A stretch of DNA of 16,251 bases. It comes from Oscillospiraceae bacterium (GTDB lineage: Bacteria; Bacillota; Clostridia; Oscillospirales; Oscillospiraceae). How positions within the stretch are numbered: position 1 is the first letter of the stretch; every line of letters begins with the position of its first letter. Below the pieces are notes generated by a model. The model ran no database searches and was not told the origin of the DNA. It was given only the letters and a program-made list of their open reading frames with translations. The stretch spans positions 1 to 16,251 of the forward strand of contig JAQVYO010000024.1 of the NCBI GenBank assembly GCA_028708585.1. The letters run 5' to 3'. The position numbers and the translations under genes are program-made. This document shows positions 1 to 7,560 of this stretch, piece by piece.

Positions 1-64
1 TTTCCCGTTCGCTATTAGTATCTCCGGTAAAAACAAAACTATGAGGAAGGAAAATTTTTAATTT

Positions 65-2587
65 TTATAGTCCAACCGATTCCGCCCGTTCCTGTGCTTC
101 CGTTTCTCCGCCCTGAATCATATAGGTGCCGCGCATCTGCATCTCCTGCCACTGTTCTTTGCTAATTAAAAGTTGGCGCGGCATGGACCCTTCAAATGGA
201 CCCACAATGGCCCGTTCTTCCATCTGGTCTACCAATCGAGCAGCCCTGGAATACCCCAGCTTGAGTCTTCGCTGAAGCATGGAAACGGAGGCCTGTCCCG
301 TCTCCACCACTACTTCAATGGCATTGGGCAAAAGCTCGTCTCCCGCATCCTCCGGCTCATCCCCGGAGAAAGACACTCCATTTCCTTTTTCCTTCTTTTC
401 AGCGTTTTGCTCAATCTCCCGAATGACATCTTCCGCGTACTCGGCGGTTCCTCCTTTTTTGACGAATGCCGCCACCTCCTCCACCTCTTCGCCGGTAATC
501 ATGCAGCCCTGCACGCGAATTGGCTTTCCGGCACCCAGGGGAAAATAAAGCATATCGCCTCTGCCAACAAGTTTTTCCGCACCCTGCGTATCCAAAATAA
601 TGCGCGATTCCATAGCGGAGGCCACGGCAAACGCAATACGGGACGGAATGTTGGCCTTCATAATGCCGGTAATGACGTCTGCAGAGGGGCGCTGCGTGGC
701 AATAATTAAATGCATACCGGCGGCACGGGCCATCTGGGCAATACGGCAAACCGATTCTTCCACATCTTTCGCGGCCACCAGCATCAAATCCGCCAGTTCA
801 TCAATGACAATGACAATTTGGGGCAGCCTCTGCCGCTCCGGGTCCTTTGCCGCCGCCATATTATAAGCCGCCACATCGCGCACGTTGAGTTCGGAGAACA
901 GGCGGTAGCGCTTCATCATTTCGGTTACCGCCCACTGAAGCGCGCCGGCCGCCTTTTTGGGGTCGGTGACCACCGGGATCAGCAAATGGGGAATTCCGTT
1001 GTAAATGCCAAGCTCAATCATCTTCGGGTCAATCATAATCAGCCGCACTTCTTCCGGAGTCGCTTTATACAATAAGCTGACGATCAGGGAATTCATACAG
1101 ACAGATTTACCCGAGCCGGTGGTACCTGCAATGAGCAAATGAGGCAATTTGGCGATATTGCCGATGATATTGGTTCCGGCAATATCCTTTCCCAGGGCAA
1201 AAGCCACCTTTGAGGCATGGTTCCGGAATTCCGAAGAATCAACCACATCCCGTATACAGACGGTACTGACCAGCTTGTTGGGCACTTCCACGCCCACAAC
1301 GGAAATTTTGTTTGGGATGGGCGCAATCCGCACACCCTGCGCTCCCAGAGACAGGGCTATATCATCGGAGAGATTGGTCAGCTTGTTCAGCTTCACCCCC
1401 CGGTCCAGCTCCAGCTCATACCGGGTAACCGAAGGCCCGCGCACCACATTGACAATCTTTGCATCAATTCCAAAACTCTGAACGGTGTCTTCCAGGCGGG
1501 CCATGCTGCTTTTTAGTTCCGCCGTACTGCCTTCTGGCACCCCCGCTCCTCCTTCATCCAAAAGATCCACAGGAGGATACTGGTAGGCCGCTCCACTTTT
1601 CTCCAAACCGTTTTCAATATTTCTGGACACTTCTTCTGCTGCGGCCGCCGCGTCTCCCGCTTTTACCTTCGAAATTGCCGGTTCCCTGGAAATCGGGAGG
1701 ACGGTTTCCATCTGTTCCACCGGTTTTTCCGCCTGGTTCGGGACAGGAACATCCCGGGGTCTTTCTTCTGCCTGAGTCTTGGGTTTCTCCATCGGCTTAC
1801 CTGCCGCCAGAACCTCGGCAGGAGTCGGAACTCGAGGCGTTTTATCAAACAGACCGCCGGAGCTGTTGTTTTTAGGCTCTTTTTCCCTGAGCACCGGCGG
1901 ATCATCCACCGGAATATCAATATTCATCTTCCTGCTGCCAGGAAAGCGCGTTCCGCTCCGCCCTCCCCTGCTTTCCCGCTCTGGTTCCGGTTCATAAGGA
2001 ATCGGGCGCGGCCGGTCTCTGATGGCATCCACCAAATCCGCAAAGGTTGTGTTTGCCACAATTAATGAAAGCAGTAAAACCGCAACTACAAAAACAAACG
2101 CCGTACCCACACTGCTGAATATCTTGACGAAACCAATAGTTAAGCCGCCGCTCAGCAAACCGCCGCTCTTCATGGCAAGGCCATCCATATACAAAGTCCC
2201 TGGCAGAGAAAGCGACCAGGTATACGGCGTTGTGCAGAAAATCAGGTGCAAAATTCCGCCCACCGGCACGGGCAACAGCAGCGCGGAGAAAACGCGCAGG
2301 CGCACCGGCCTTCCTCTATGAAACGCCAAAATACCGCTGCAAATGAGAAACATCGGCGGCATTGCATAAAATCCAAACCCTAAAAGCCCCTGGATCACCC
2401 CGCAGAACAGATCGATAAAAACCGCCTGGATATGTAAATACCCCAAGAAAGAAAAAACAAAAAGGAAGAAAAAGACCACCGCTCCCACTTCCCTGCGGAA
2501 TGGAGTGCCGCTTTTCCGGCCCTTGCCACGATAGCTCCGGCCTTTCCTTGCCCCGGCGGCTGATCTGTTTTTTACCGAAGACGCCAT
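65..2587 (-). CDS. ftsK: DNA translocase FtsK/SpoIIIE
   Basis: ATP-driven hexameric DNA pump that moves chromosomal DNA through the division or sporulation septum. About 840 residues, normal for the family. Residues 36-180 hold about four hydrophobic membrane segments. Residues 190-350 are a Pro/Glu/Lys-rich linker. The motor follows, with Walker A GTTGSGKS at 488-495 and Walker B IVIVIDEL at 591-598. The C-terminal gamma winged helix (about 753-809), which reads polar DNA motifs in this family, is intact. The ATG at 2587 is preferred because AAAGGA lies 10 nt upstream; an in-frame ATG at 2620 has no ribosome binding site. It follows tepA on the same strand, as in Bacillus, where tepA-ylzJ-spoIIIE are clustered, so it is probably the spoIIIE orthologue. 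Whether it serves division, sporulation or both cannot be told from sequence. Confidence 0.96.
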   Translation of the reverse strand: MASSVKNRSAAGARKGRSYRGKGRKSGTPFRREVGAVVFFFLFVFSFLGYLHIQAVFIDLFCGVIQGLLGFGFYAMPPMFLICSGILAFHRGRPVRLRVFSALLLPVPVGGILHLIFCTTPYTWSLSLPGTLYMDGLAMKSGGLLSGGLTIGFVKIFSSVGTAFVFVVAVLLLSLIVANTTFADLVDAIRDRPRPIPYEPEPERESRGGRSGTRFPGSRKMNIDIPVDDPPVLREKEPKNNSSGGLFDKTPRVPTPAEVLAAGKPMEKPKTQAEERPRDVPVPNQAEKPVEQMETVLPISREPAISKVKAGDAAAAAEEVSRNIENGLEKSGAAYQYPPVDLLDEGGAGVPEGSTAELKSSMARLEDTVQSFGIDAKIVNVVRGPSVTRYELELDRGVKLNKLTNLSDDIALSLGAQGVRIAPIPNKISVVGVEVPNKLVSTVCIRDVVDSSEFRNHASKVAFALGKDIAGTNIIGNIAKLPHLLIAGTTGSGKSVCMNSLIVSLLYKATPEEVRLIMIDPKMIELGIYNGIPHLLIPVVTDPKKAAGALQWAVTEMMKRYRLFSELNVRDVAAYNMAAAKDPERQRLPQIVIVIDELADLMLVAAKDVEESVCRIAQMARAAGMHLIIATQRPSADVITGIMKANIPSRIAFAVASAMESRIILDTQGAEKLVGRGDMLYFPLGAGKPIRVQGCMITGEEVEEVAAFVKKGGTAEYAEDVIREIEQNAEKKEKGNGVSFSGDEPEDAGDELLPNAIEVVVETGQASVSMLQRRLKLGYSRAARLVDQMEERAIVGPFEGSMPRQLLISKEQWQEMQMRGTYMIQGGETEAQERAESVGL

Positions 2588-2693
2588 AGAAAACCCGTCC
2601 TTTCTCAACGGTATCAACATTATTTTAACGTATCAAAAGCATTTTTAACCAGAAAATTACCAAAGTCATCGCTTGTGGTCATTGCATGCACAG

Positions 2694-2731
2694 CGGCCGG
2701 AGTAAAAAAAGCAATCTTTTAACTCCGGCCG
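2694..2731 (-). repeat. Inverted repeat between tepA and ftsK
   Basis: A perfect 10-bp inverted repeat (CGGCCGGAGT at 2694-2703, complement at 2722-2731) extended inward by four A:T pairs after one mismatch. Neither strand has a T-run directly after the stem, so it is not a standard intrinsic terminator. It lies about 87 bp after the tepA stop and 107 bp before the ftsK start. It may process, stabilise or attenuate a tepA-ftsK transcript. The gap contains no coding sequence I can support. Confidence 0.6.
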
Positions 2732-2817
2732 GCAACAGGGCAAGCACAAAGCGACCATGACAAAAGGAGCGGTTGATTTACCAGTATCGTATCACAGTTA
2801 CACTTTTTTTTCCAGAT

Positions 2818-3858
2818 CTATTTCTTTTGAATCATTTGATAAAGCTCGTCCAGCGCGTCGGAAAGACCGCCAATTCGGTCAATCAGCCCGATTCTCACCG
2901 CTTCCTCCCCATAAATTACGCTGCCCACATCCGCCGCCAGCTCTCCGGTCTTCAGCATCAAGGAAATAAATTCCTCCCGTTTCACTTTACTGTTGTGCAC
3001 CACAAACTGTACGATCCGCTCTTGGATACGTTCAAAATAATTAAACGTCTGGGGCACGCCGATCACCAGCCCGTTCAGTCGCACCGGATGAATAGTCATC
3101 GCCGCGGAAGGGACAATCAAAGAGCGCTTAGCCGACACGGCTAGGGGCACGCCGATAGAGTGACCTCCGCCCAAAACCAGGCTTACCGTTGGTTTTCTCA
3201 TACCGGCCACCAGTTCCGCAATACCAAGACCCGCTTCAATGTCTCCTCCCACCGTGTTGAGCAGCAGCAACAGGCCGTCCACCTCTTCACTCTCTTCCAC
3301 AGCCGCCAGAAGCGGCATTACATGTTCGTACTTCGTTGTCTTATTGTTAGGCGGCAATACTTGATGCCCTTCCACCTGGCCCACGATAGTCAGGCAATGA
3401 ATAGTCCCCCAGCTGGTTTTTGTGGTGCTGGACGCCATGTCGATAATCTGCTGCTGGGACTGCGTTTCTGGCTGGTCTTGCTGGATCTGAGGATCCTCCT
3501 CCATACGAAACGAAGAAAACCTGGGGAGAGCGTTTTGGGGCGTTCCGGGGCGTAGAAACCGGCCCGCACGCCGCGGCTGGGTCTGCTGGCTTGCGTTTTT
3601 CCTTTTGGCAGCGCCAGAAGAACTTGTCCGGTTTATGTTTTCCTTTCCGGCACTCCATGTTGCTTGCGGCACATTCATACTCCCGCTTTCCAAAGGGCGG
3701 AAGGCCTCCATTTTTTGGAGACTGCTGAAAGGCTGCCCGTTTGGGGCCTTAGATTGTTCGCGCGGCTTGGAACAAAATGCTTGACTGCCGCCTCCAGATT
3801 GCTGGACCTGTGGATTGTTTTCTTGATTTTCCCCTTCCTGATATTCCCTTTCGCTCAT
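2818..3858 (-). CDS. tepA: ClpP-like serine protease family protein, TepA type
   Basis: ClpP/crotonase-fold protein of the TepA (translocation-enhancing, YmfB) family, 346 residues. The TepA core runs from about residue 150 to the end and includes IHCLTIVGQVEGH (153-165), the glycine-rich NTVGGDIEAG (201-210), catalytic-type Ser234 in GGGHSIG and His257 in MTIHP. Asp310 is the nearest candidate for the third catalytic residue, though by eye it sits two positions off the ClpP Asp. The first 140 residues are low-complexity, rich in Gln/Ser/Pro/Asn, and probably disordered; Bacillus TepA has a much shorter leader. The ATG at 3858 has AAGGAG seven nt upstream, while the longer in-frame start at 3948 has no such site. 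The gene lies directly upstream of ftsK/spoIIIE, as in other Firmicutes. Role in clostridia is unproven; protease activity is inferred from conserved Ser and His. Confidence 0.9.
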   Translation of the reverse strand: MSEREYQEGENQENNPQVQQSGGGSQAFCSKPREQSKAPNGQPFSSLQKMEAFRPLESGSMNVPQATWSAGKENINRTSSSGAAKRKNASQQTQPRRAGRFLRPGTPQNALPRFSSFRMEEDPQIQQDQPETQSQQQIIDMASSTTKTSWGTIHCLTIVGQVEGHQVLPPNNKTTKYEHVMPLLAAVEESEEVDGLLLLLNTVGGDIEAGLGIAELVAGMRKPTVSLVLGGGHSIGVPLAVSAKRSLIVPSAAMTIHPVRLNGLVIGVPQTFNYFERIQERIVQFVVHNSKVKREEFISLMLKTGELAADVGSVIYGEEAVRIGLIDRIGGLSDALDELYQMIQKK

Positions 3859-3955
3859 ATGACCGCTCCTTTCTGATTTCATGCATTCAGCCATATGCGT
3901 ATTCTTTGCGAAAAACGGAAAATTACCCAAAAAGCAAAACGTTCTCAAGTTTCAT

Positions 3956-4021
3956 AAAAAGGAGCCTGCAAACGGCACGCTCCAGCCCCGTCCTCAGACC
4001 CCTCGCCAGTTGTTTGCAGGC
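3956..4021 (-). terminator. Terminator of the amino-acid ABC importer operon
   Basis: On the minus strand GCCTGCAAAC (4021-4012) pairs perfectly with GTTTGCAGGC (3973-3964), followed by TCC and a run of five T (3960-3956). The loop is unusually long, about 38 nt. A second small hairpin, GCTGCA/TGCAGC at 4054-4073, lies just after the ATPase stop. The T-run ends about 100 bp before the tepA start, so tepA should have its own promoter, though I see no convincing one. Confidence 0.65.
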
Positions 4022-4078
4022 GCTTCACAGCACCGTAAATAGAACACTGTCTCGCTGCAATCTTGTGTGCAGCCGATT

Positions 4079-4843
4079 TTATTGCTGGGAATAACGCAGC
4101 AAAAATTGCCGCGTCCGTTCTTCCCGCGGAGAACCGAACACCTGTTCCGGGGTTCCTTCCTCCACAATAACGCCCCCGTCCATAAAAACAACCCGGTCGG
4201 CCACATCCCTTGCAAAGGCCATCTCATGGGTAACGATCACCATGGTCATATGCTCCTCCGCAAGACCACGGATCACTTTCAGCACTTCTCCGGTCAGCTC
4301 CGGGTCCAGCGCCGAGGTCGGTTCGTCAAAAAATAAAATTTCCGGGCTGAGAGCCATCGCCCTCGTAATGGAAACCCGCTGCTGCTGTCCGCCGGAAAGC
4401 TGATATGGATACTGCGTTGCTTTATCAGCCAGCCCCATTTTCCCAAGCAGGTTCATAGCGGTGGATTCCGCTTCTTCCCTGCTTTTTTTCAGAACTGCCA
4501 TAGGGGCTTCGGTAATATTGCGCAGCACGGTAAAATGCGGAAACAAGTTGAAATTTTGAAACACCAAGCCGATTTTAAGACGAATATTCCGAAGCTGCGC
4601 TTTTCCCGCATAGACCGTTTCCTTCCCATTATAAGAAACCATTTTCTCTCCGCAAACAGTGATTTCCCCTTTGTCAATGGTCTCAAATTGGTTGACACAA
4701 CGAAGCAGAGTCGTCTTTCCAGAGCCGGAAGGCCCGATCACCGCCAAAATTTCGCCTTTGGATACAGAAAATGAAATATCTTTTAAAACTTGGCTGCTGC
4801 CAAACGCTTTATAAATTTGCTTCACCGACAAAATTTCCATCAT
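4079..4843 (-). CDS. Polar amino-acid ABC transporter, ATP-binding protein
   Basis: Cytoplasmic ATPase of a GlnQ/HisP-type amino-acid importer, 254 residues, full length for the family. Walker A GPSGSGKTT is at 37-45, Q-loop Gln96, ABC signature LSGGQQQ at 149-155, Walker B ILFFDE at 169-174 and the switch His206 in IVTHEM. Two tandem ATGs (4843 and 4840) follow GGAGG by 6 and 9 nt, and either could be used. It starts 13 bp after the permease stop, so the two are co-transcribed and probably translationally linked. It is the last gene of the operon. The substrate is an amino acid by family; which one cannot be read from the ATPase. Confidence 0.96.
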   Translation of the reverse strand: MMEILSVKQIYKAFGSSQVLKDISFSVSKGEILAVIGPSGSGKTTLLRCVNQFETIDKGEITVCGEKMVSYNGKETVYAGKAQLRNIRLKIGLVFQNFNLFPHFTVLRNITEAPMAVLKKSREEAESTAMNLLGKMGLADKATQYPYQLSGGQQQRVSITRAMALSPEILFFDEPTSALDPELTGEVLKVIRGLAEEHMTMVIVTHEMAFARDVADRVVFMDGGVIVEEGTPEQVFGSPREERTRQFLLRYSQQ

Positions 4844-4856
4844 TCTCCGCCTCCAT

Positions 4857-5510
4857 TTACCGATAATAATCCAGTTTGCGCTCCGCAAAGGAAAACGCCT
4901 GCCCTACCGCCGCGTTCATAATCAGGTAAAAAACCGCCGCAACAATGAACGGCGCCGTGGAAACAGACCCGGAAGCAGCCTTGGCCGCCACATCAAACAG
5001 CTCGGAAACCGCGATCACACGTGCCAGAGCGGTATCTTTGACCAACGTCATAAATTCATTCCCCATGGGGGGGATAATGCGTTTTATTACCTGAGGCAAT
5101 ACAATTTTCAAAAATGTCTGGTTTTTGGTAAACCCCAGCGCCGCGGCAGCCTCATGTTGGCCCAAAGGAATCCCTTCCATTCCGCCTCGGTAAATTTCCG
5201 CAAAATAAGCGGTATAGTTGAGGCCGAAAGCAACAATTGCCATGGTAAAGCGGCTGGTTCCGCTGATGCCCAATATGTAATAAGGGCCAAAATAGAAAAA
5301 AAACAGCTGCAGCATCAGCGGTGTTCCACGCATAATCAGCAAATAAACCTGCACCGGATAGCGGATAATTTTTAATCTTGACATGCGCCCCGCCGCAATC
5401 AGCAGACCAAGTGGAAGCGAAATGAGTAAAGTCAGAAAAAAGATATTCAGCGATGTTACCGTTCCGCTTAACATGGCAGGCATCAATTCCTGCAGATTGA
5501 TATTTCCCAT
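4857..5510 (-). CDS. Polar amino-acid ABC transporter, permease
   Basis: Membrane subunit of the HisM/GlnP type, 217 residues, normal length. Hydrophobic segments occur around 18-40, 52-80, 88-106, 140-155 and 185-205. The cytoplasmic EAA loop that docks on the ATPase is at about 120-139 (EAAAALGFTKNQTFLKIVLP). Only one permease gene is present, so the transporter probably uses a homodimer. The ATG at 5510 follows GGGAGG by eight nt. It lies 114 bp downstream of the binding-protein stop, a gap filled by hairpins, and 13 bp before the ATPase. Confidence 0.95.
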   Translation of the reverse strand: MGNINLQELMPAMLSGTVTSLNIFFLTLLISLPLGLLIAAGRMSRLKIIRYPVQVYLLIMRGTPLMLQLFFFYFGPYYILGISGTSRFTMAIVAFGLNYTAYFAEIYRGGMEGIPLGQHEAAAALGFTKNQTFLKIVLPQVIKRIIPPMGNEFMTLVKDTALARVIAVSELFDVAAKAASGSVSTAPFIVAAVFYLIMNAAVGQAFSFAERKLDYYR

Positions 5511-5534
5511 TGAAAGGGCCTCCCGTTACCTCAT

Positions 5535-5609
5535 TGGGAAACGGAGCTGCCCGGCTGCTCCGTCCCAGTTTCTCTTTAGAGAAGGGCCGCCGAAAACGGC
5601 GACCCCTTC
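5535..5609 (-). repeat. Tandem intercistronic hairpins between binding protein and permease genes
   Basis: The gap holds two strong stem-loops. The first (5581-5609) pairs CGCCG with CGGCG around a TTTT loop and extends to about 11 bp including wobbles. The second (5535-5567) pairs ACGGAGC with GCTCCGT and, after a small bulge, TGGG with CCCA. A shorter TTCTC/GAGAA hairpin lies between them. No T-run follows on the minus strand. Such structures commonly protect the upstream binding-protein mRNA and lower expression of the membrane genes; that role is inferred. Confidence 0.6.
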
Positions 5610-5624
5610 GATCTGCGCTTTTTG

Positions 5625-6479
5625 TTACTCCAAGTTGCCTGTCGTTATGTACCAATCCGCAACAATGCTGTCCACTAATACCGCATCGCTGCTGCCCTGC
5701 TCCAAATCCATAAAGCAATTCATATTGTTATCGAAGGTATTCACTTTTCCAAGGCTCTTTTTAAAATCAGGCTGGCTATTCAGCGCATCCTCGGCAGAAG
5801 AGCCGGTCTGCAGCGCCAGGGACTTTCCGGCCAAGTCCGCGCTGGATTGATAACCAGAATCCGCCTTTACAACCACAACCTGCTCGTTTCTGAGATACGG
5901 ATCGGAGCAGCTCATACTAGCCTTTCGTTCATCCGTCATTGTCATTCCGTTCCAGATGCAGTCAATATTTTTGGAGTTGAGCTCCAGTTCCTTGGCATCC
6001 CAATCGATGGGCTGAAGCTTTAATGTCCAACCAAGTTTTTTGCAAACCGCCGTGGCCATGTCGATGTCGAAGCCGACAATTTGATTCTTGGAATCCCGGT
6101 ATCCCATAGGCGGGAAGGAATCATCAAGCCCAAGGACAAAATTTCTTGGTTCAGACTTCACGTTGTCCAGCGCTTTTGCATCCGGCTGGATGGTGGTAAT
6201 GTCCGACCCAAACCATTTTTCCGAAATCTGAGCAAGCGTCCCGTCCGCTTTCAAGACCTTCATCGCCGCGTTTACAATATTGCACAGCTCGTCTCCCTTG
6301 CGAAACCCAATTCCATATTCCTCGGTGGCAAGAGAACCTTCCAGAATCTTAAATTTTGCCGATCCGTCTGCGGCGGAAGATTTGGAAGCGGCAGGCGCTG
6401 AAGAACTGGTGCAACCCGCAATGCCGGTGCAAAGCACCAAGGCAAGCGTCAGTGCCAGCGCCTTAAACATTCTTTTCAT
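5625..6479 (-). CDS. Amino-acid-binding lipoprotein (SBP_bac_3), apparently circularly permuted
   Basis: Extracellular solute receptor of the amino-acid importer, 284 residues. It has a lipoprotein signal with lipobox IAGC (Cys23) and a Ser/Ala linker to about residue 42. Segment order is abnormal. Residues 43-97 (FKILEGSLATEEYGIGFRKG to SEKWFGSDITT) are what normally forms the C-terminal end of the family. Residues 112-284 then carry the usual N-terminal and middle parts: VLGLDDSFPPMGYRD, VGFDIDMA (136-142), the ligand-binding Arg region TMTDERK (180-186), SDPY and DAVLVDS. The protein stops at NLE (284), exactly where residue 43 would normally follow. All parts of the fold are present once. 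The start at 6479 follows GGAGG by 9 nt and gives a clean signal peptide; the longer in-frame start at 6527 does not. First gene of the operon. Confidence 0.93.
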   Translation of the reverse strand: MKRMFKALALTLALVLCTGIAGCTSSSAPAASKSSAADGSAKFKILEGSLATEEYGIGFRKGDELCNIVNAAMKVLKADGTLAQISEKWFGSDITTIQPDAKALDNVKSEPRNFVLGLDDSFPPMGYRDSKNQIVGFDIDMATAVCKKLGWTLKLQPIDWDAKELELNSKNIDCIWNGMTMTDERKASMSCSDPYLRNEQVVVVKADSGYQSSADLAGKSLALQTGSSAEDALNSQPDFKKSLGKVNTFDNNMNCFMDLEQGSSDAVLVDSIVADWYITTGNLE

Positions 6480-6539
6480 CCTTATATTCCTCCATTTTTC
6501 GATAGCTCTCCCGGCGTCTCCAATCACCGGGCCAATACG

Positions 6540-6567
6540 TTAATAGAGTATCACAGTAATGAATCAA
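6540..6567 (-). promoter_or_regulatory. Candidate promoter of the amino-acid importer operon
   Basis: On the minus strand TTGATT (6567-6562) and TATTAA (6545-6540) are separated by 16 nt, each matching the sigma-A consensus at about four of six positions. The 60-nt leader contains a six-pair hairpin (CCCGGT/GCCGGG). Modest match; other A+T-rich sites nearby could serve. The stretch from 6570 to 6920 is A+T-rich and shows no gene or structure I can support. Confidence 0.35.
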
Positions 6568-6921
6568 TGTACAGAACAATTTCAAAACTTCACAAAATTT
6601 TTGTATAAATTTCCATCTTTTTCAATGCGGCTGTTTTTGCATTCTTTGCACATTGTGGTTAACATTGCGGTCAAATAGGATTTTTATTTTACGCAATTCT
6701 TTTTTTAATTCCCTGGAAAAAACGGAAACCAGACGATCCGCAGGAAACCAGCGGACCGATAATTGACTTTGAAAACAAAATAGAATCTGTTTTTATATTC
6801 AGAATGCAGGAATGCCCCGAAAAACGAAGCAAATCATGGCAAGAAATACTTGCAGAGATTTATTTATTCGCCTTGCTTTCTAGTTTTTTCCTTTTCATTG
6901 TTTTTTCCCTAAAACTGCATC

Positions 6922-6950
6922 TTGTTCTATTTTGCACGATGTGGTATAAT
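6922..6950 (+). promoter_or_regulatory. Promoter of the small lipoprotein transcript
   Basis: TTGTTC (6922-6927), 17-nt spacer, then an extended -10 TGGTATAAT (6942-6950) with a perfect TATAAT. Transcription would begin near 6957, leaving a leader of about 190 nt before the lipoprotein ATG. Confidence 0.7.
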
Positions 6951-6956
6951 ATGCTA

Positions 6957-7146
6957 TCAGTTAGGCAAATAGCGCTTCAGCGGGATAGGCACGTTTCCAA
7001 TTACAGCCGTTGCTCGGGCAGTGGTCAGATGCAGGTCCCGCATGCTTGGAATTGTTTCTTGTGTTATGCTCAAGGCTTTGCATACATAATCAGTAACGAG
7101 GCTTTGTTCATAAATATTTTTCATTATTTGGAAAGGATGGTAAAGA
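6957..7146 (+). other. Structured 5' leader of the small lipoprotein mRNA
   Basis: Long untranslated leader with nested pairing. TTCCAA (6995-7000) pairs with TTGGAA (7046-7051) and encloses a GCC/GGC hairpin (7006-7019) and ATGC/GCAT (7029-7043). A CGC/GCG hairpin lies just upstream near 6971-6981. I do not recognise a known riboswitch consensus. Pairing was found by eye and may be partly coincidental. Confidence 0.3.
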
Positions 7147-7368
7147 ATGTTTAAGAAAATCGCTTCTCTGGTAGCTGTGGCGGTTATGGTATTGGCTATG
7201 AGTATTGCTTTCGCTGGCTGCGGCGACAATAACAATGCTGCTACTTCTGCCTCTCCCGCTGTTGAGGATTCTGCCGCTCCTGTCGAAGGTTCCACGGCTC
7301 CTCAGACATCTAACGATGTTTCTCCCGTGGTTTCCGAAGCTCCTGTCGAATCTCCTGCTGCTAGCTAA
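7147..7368 (+). CDS. Small secreted lipoprotein, unknown function
   Basis: A 73-residue protein with a basic start (MFKKIAS), a hydrophobic segment to about residue 23 and a lipobox-like FAGC with Cys at about 25 (Phe at -3 is not the commonest residue). The remaining 48 residues are Ala/Ser/Pro/Val/Glu-rich, with no Trp, Tyr or Lys after the signal, so the mature part is probably unfolded. AAAGGA lies nine nt before the ATG, and a strong promoter sits upstream. It could be a surface-anchored peptide or a precursor of a signal peptide fragment; nothing in the sequence decides. It is followed by a structured RNA, not by a second gene. Confidence 0.75.
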   Translation: MFKKIASLVAVAVMVLAMSIAFAGCGDNNNAATSASPAVEDSAAPVEGSTAPQTSNDVSPVVSEAPVESPAAS

Positions 7369-7425
7369 TTTAGGCATTTCCGATCAATGTAGCCGTTCAT
7401 TGCAGATGGCGGCTTAAGCAAAATT

Positions 7426-7559
7426 GAAGACCTCCCGACTGTCCGTCTGTTTTGGCTGGGCAGTAGCAAATGTTCACCTTTGCTGAGCGAAACGCGACAT
7501 TACTGCTGCAGGTTCCTCGTAACGGGTGAAAATGCGATGGGAGGTCTTCCTTTTATTTA
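7426..7559 (+). ncRNA. Candidate structured RNA with closing stem, possible pseudoknot and T-rich end
   Basis: A perfect 11-bp stem joins GAAGACCTCCC (7426-7436) and GGGAGGTCTTC (7539-7549), followed by CTTTTATTTA. Inside, GCAGT (7460-7464) can pair with ACTGC (7502-7506). That helix encloses the hairpins AGCAAA/TTTGCT (7465-7484) and GCG-AAA-CGC (7487-7495). The eight-nt loop of the first hairpin contains TTCACC (7473-7478), complementary to GGTGAA (7525-7530), giving a possible pseudoknot. GGGCAGT (7458-7464) can instead pair with upstream ACTGTCC (7438-7444), a mutually exclusive fold. It may be an independent small RNA, the 3' end of the lipoprotein mRNA, or a regulatory element. Family not recognised. 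Confidence 0.5.
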
Positions 7560-7560
7560 C

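Noticed and set aside
2588..2817. Possible ylzJ homologue between tepA and ftsK, as in Bacillus
   Set aside because: No minus-strand frame of suitable length with a ribosome site is present.
3859..3955. Promoter for tepA (TTGAGA, 17 nt, TAATTT)
   Set aside because: The -10 matches consensus at only three of six positions; not strong enough to report as a feature.
6804..7154. 116-codon open frame on the plus strand with a hydrophobic stretch
   Set aside because: No ribosome binding site, and it runs across the extended -10 promoter and the lipoprotein's leader and start.
7522..7549. T-box-like antiterminator sequence (GGGTGAAAATGCG) before a terminator-like stem
   Set aside because: The invariant TGGN pairing element and ACCGCG are not present, no downstream aminoacyl-tRNA or amino-acid gene follows, and no specifier stem is recognisable.
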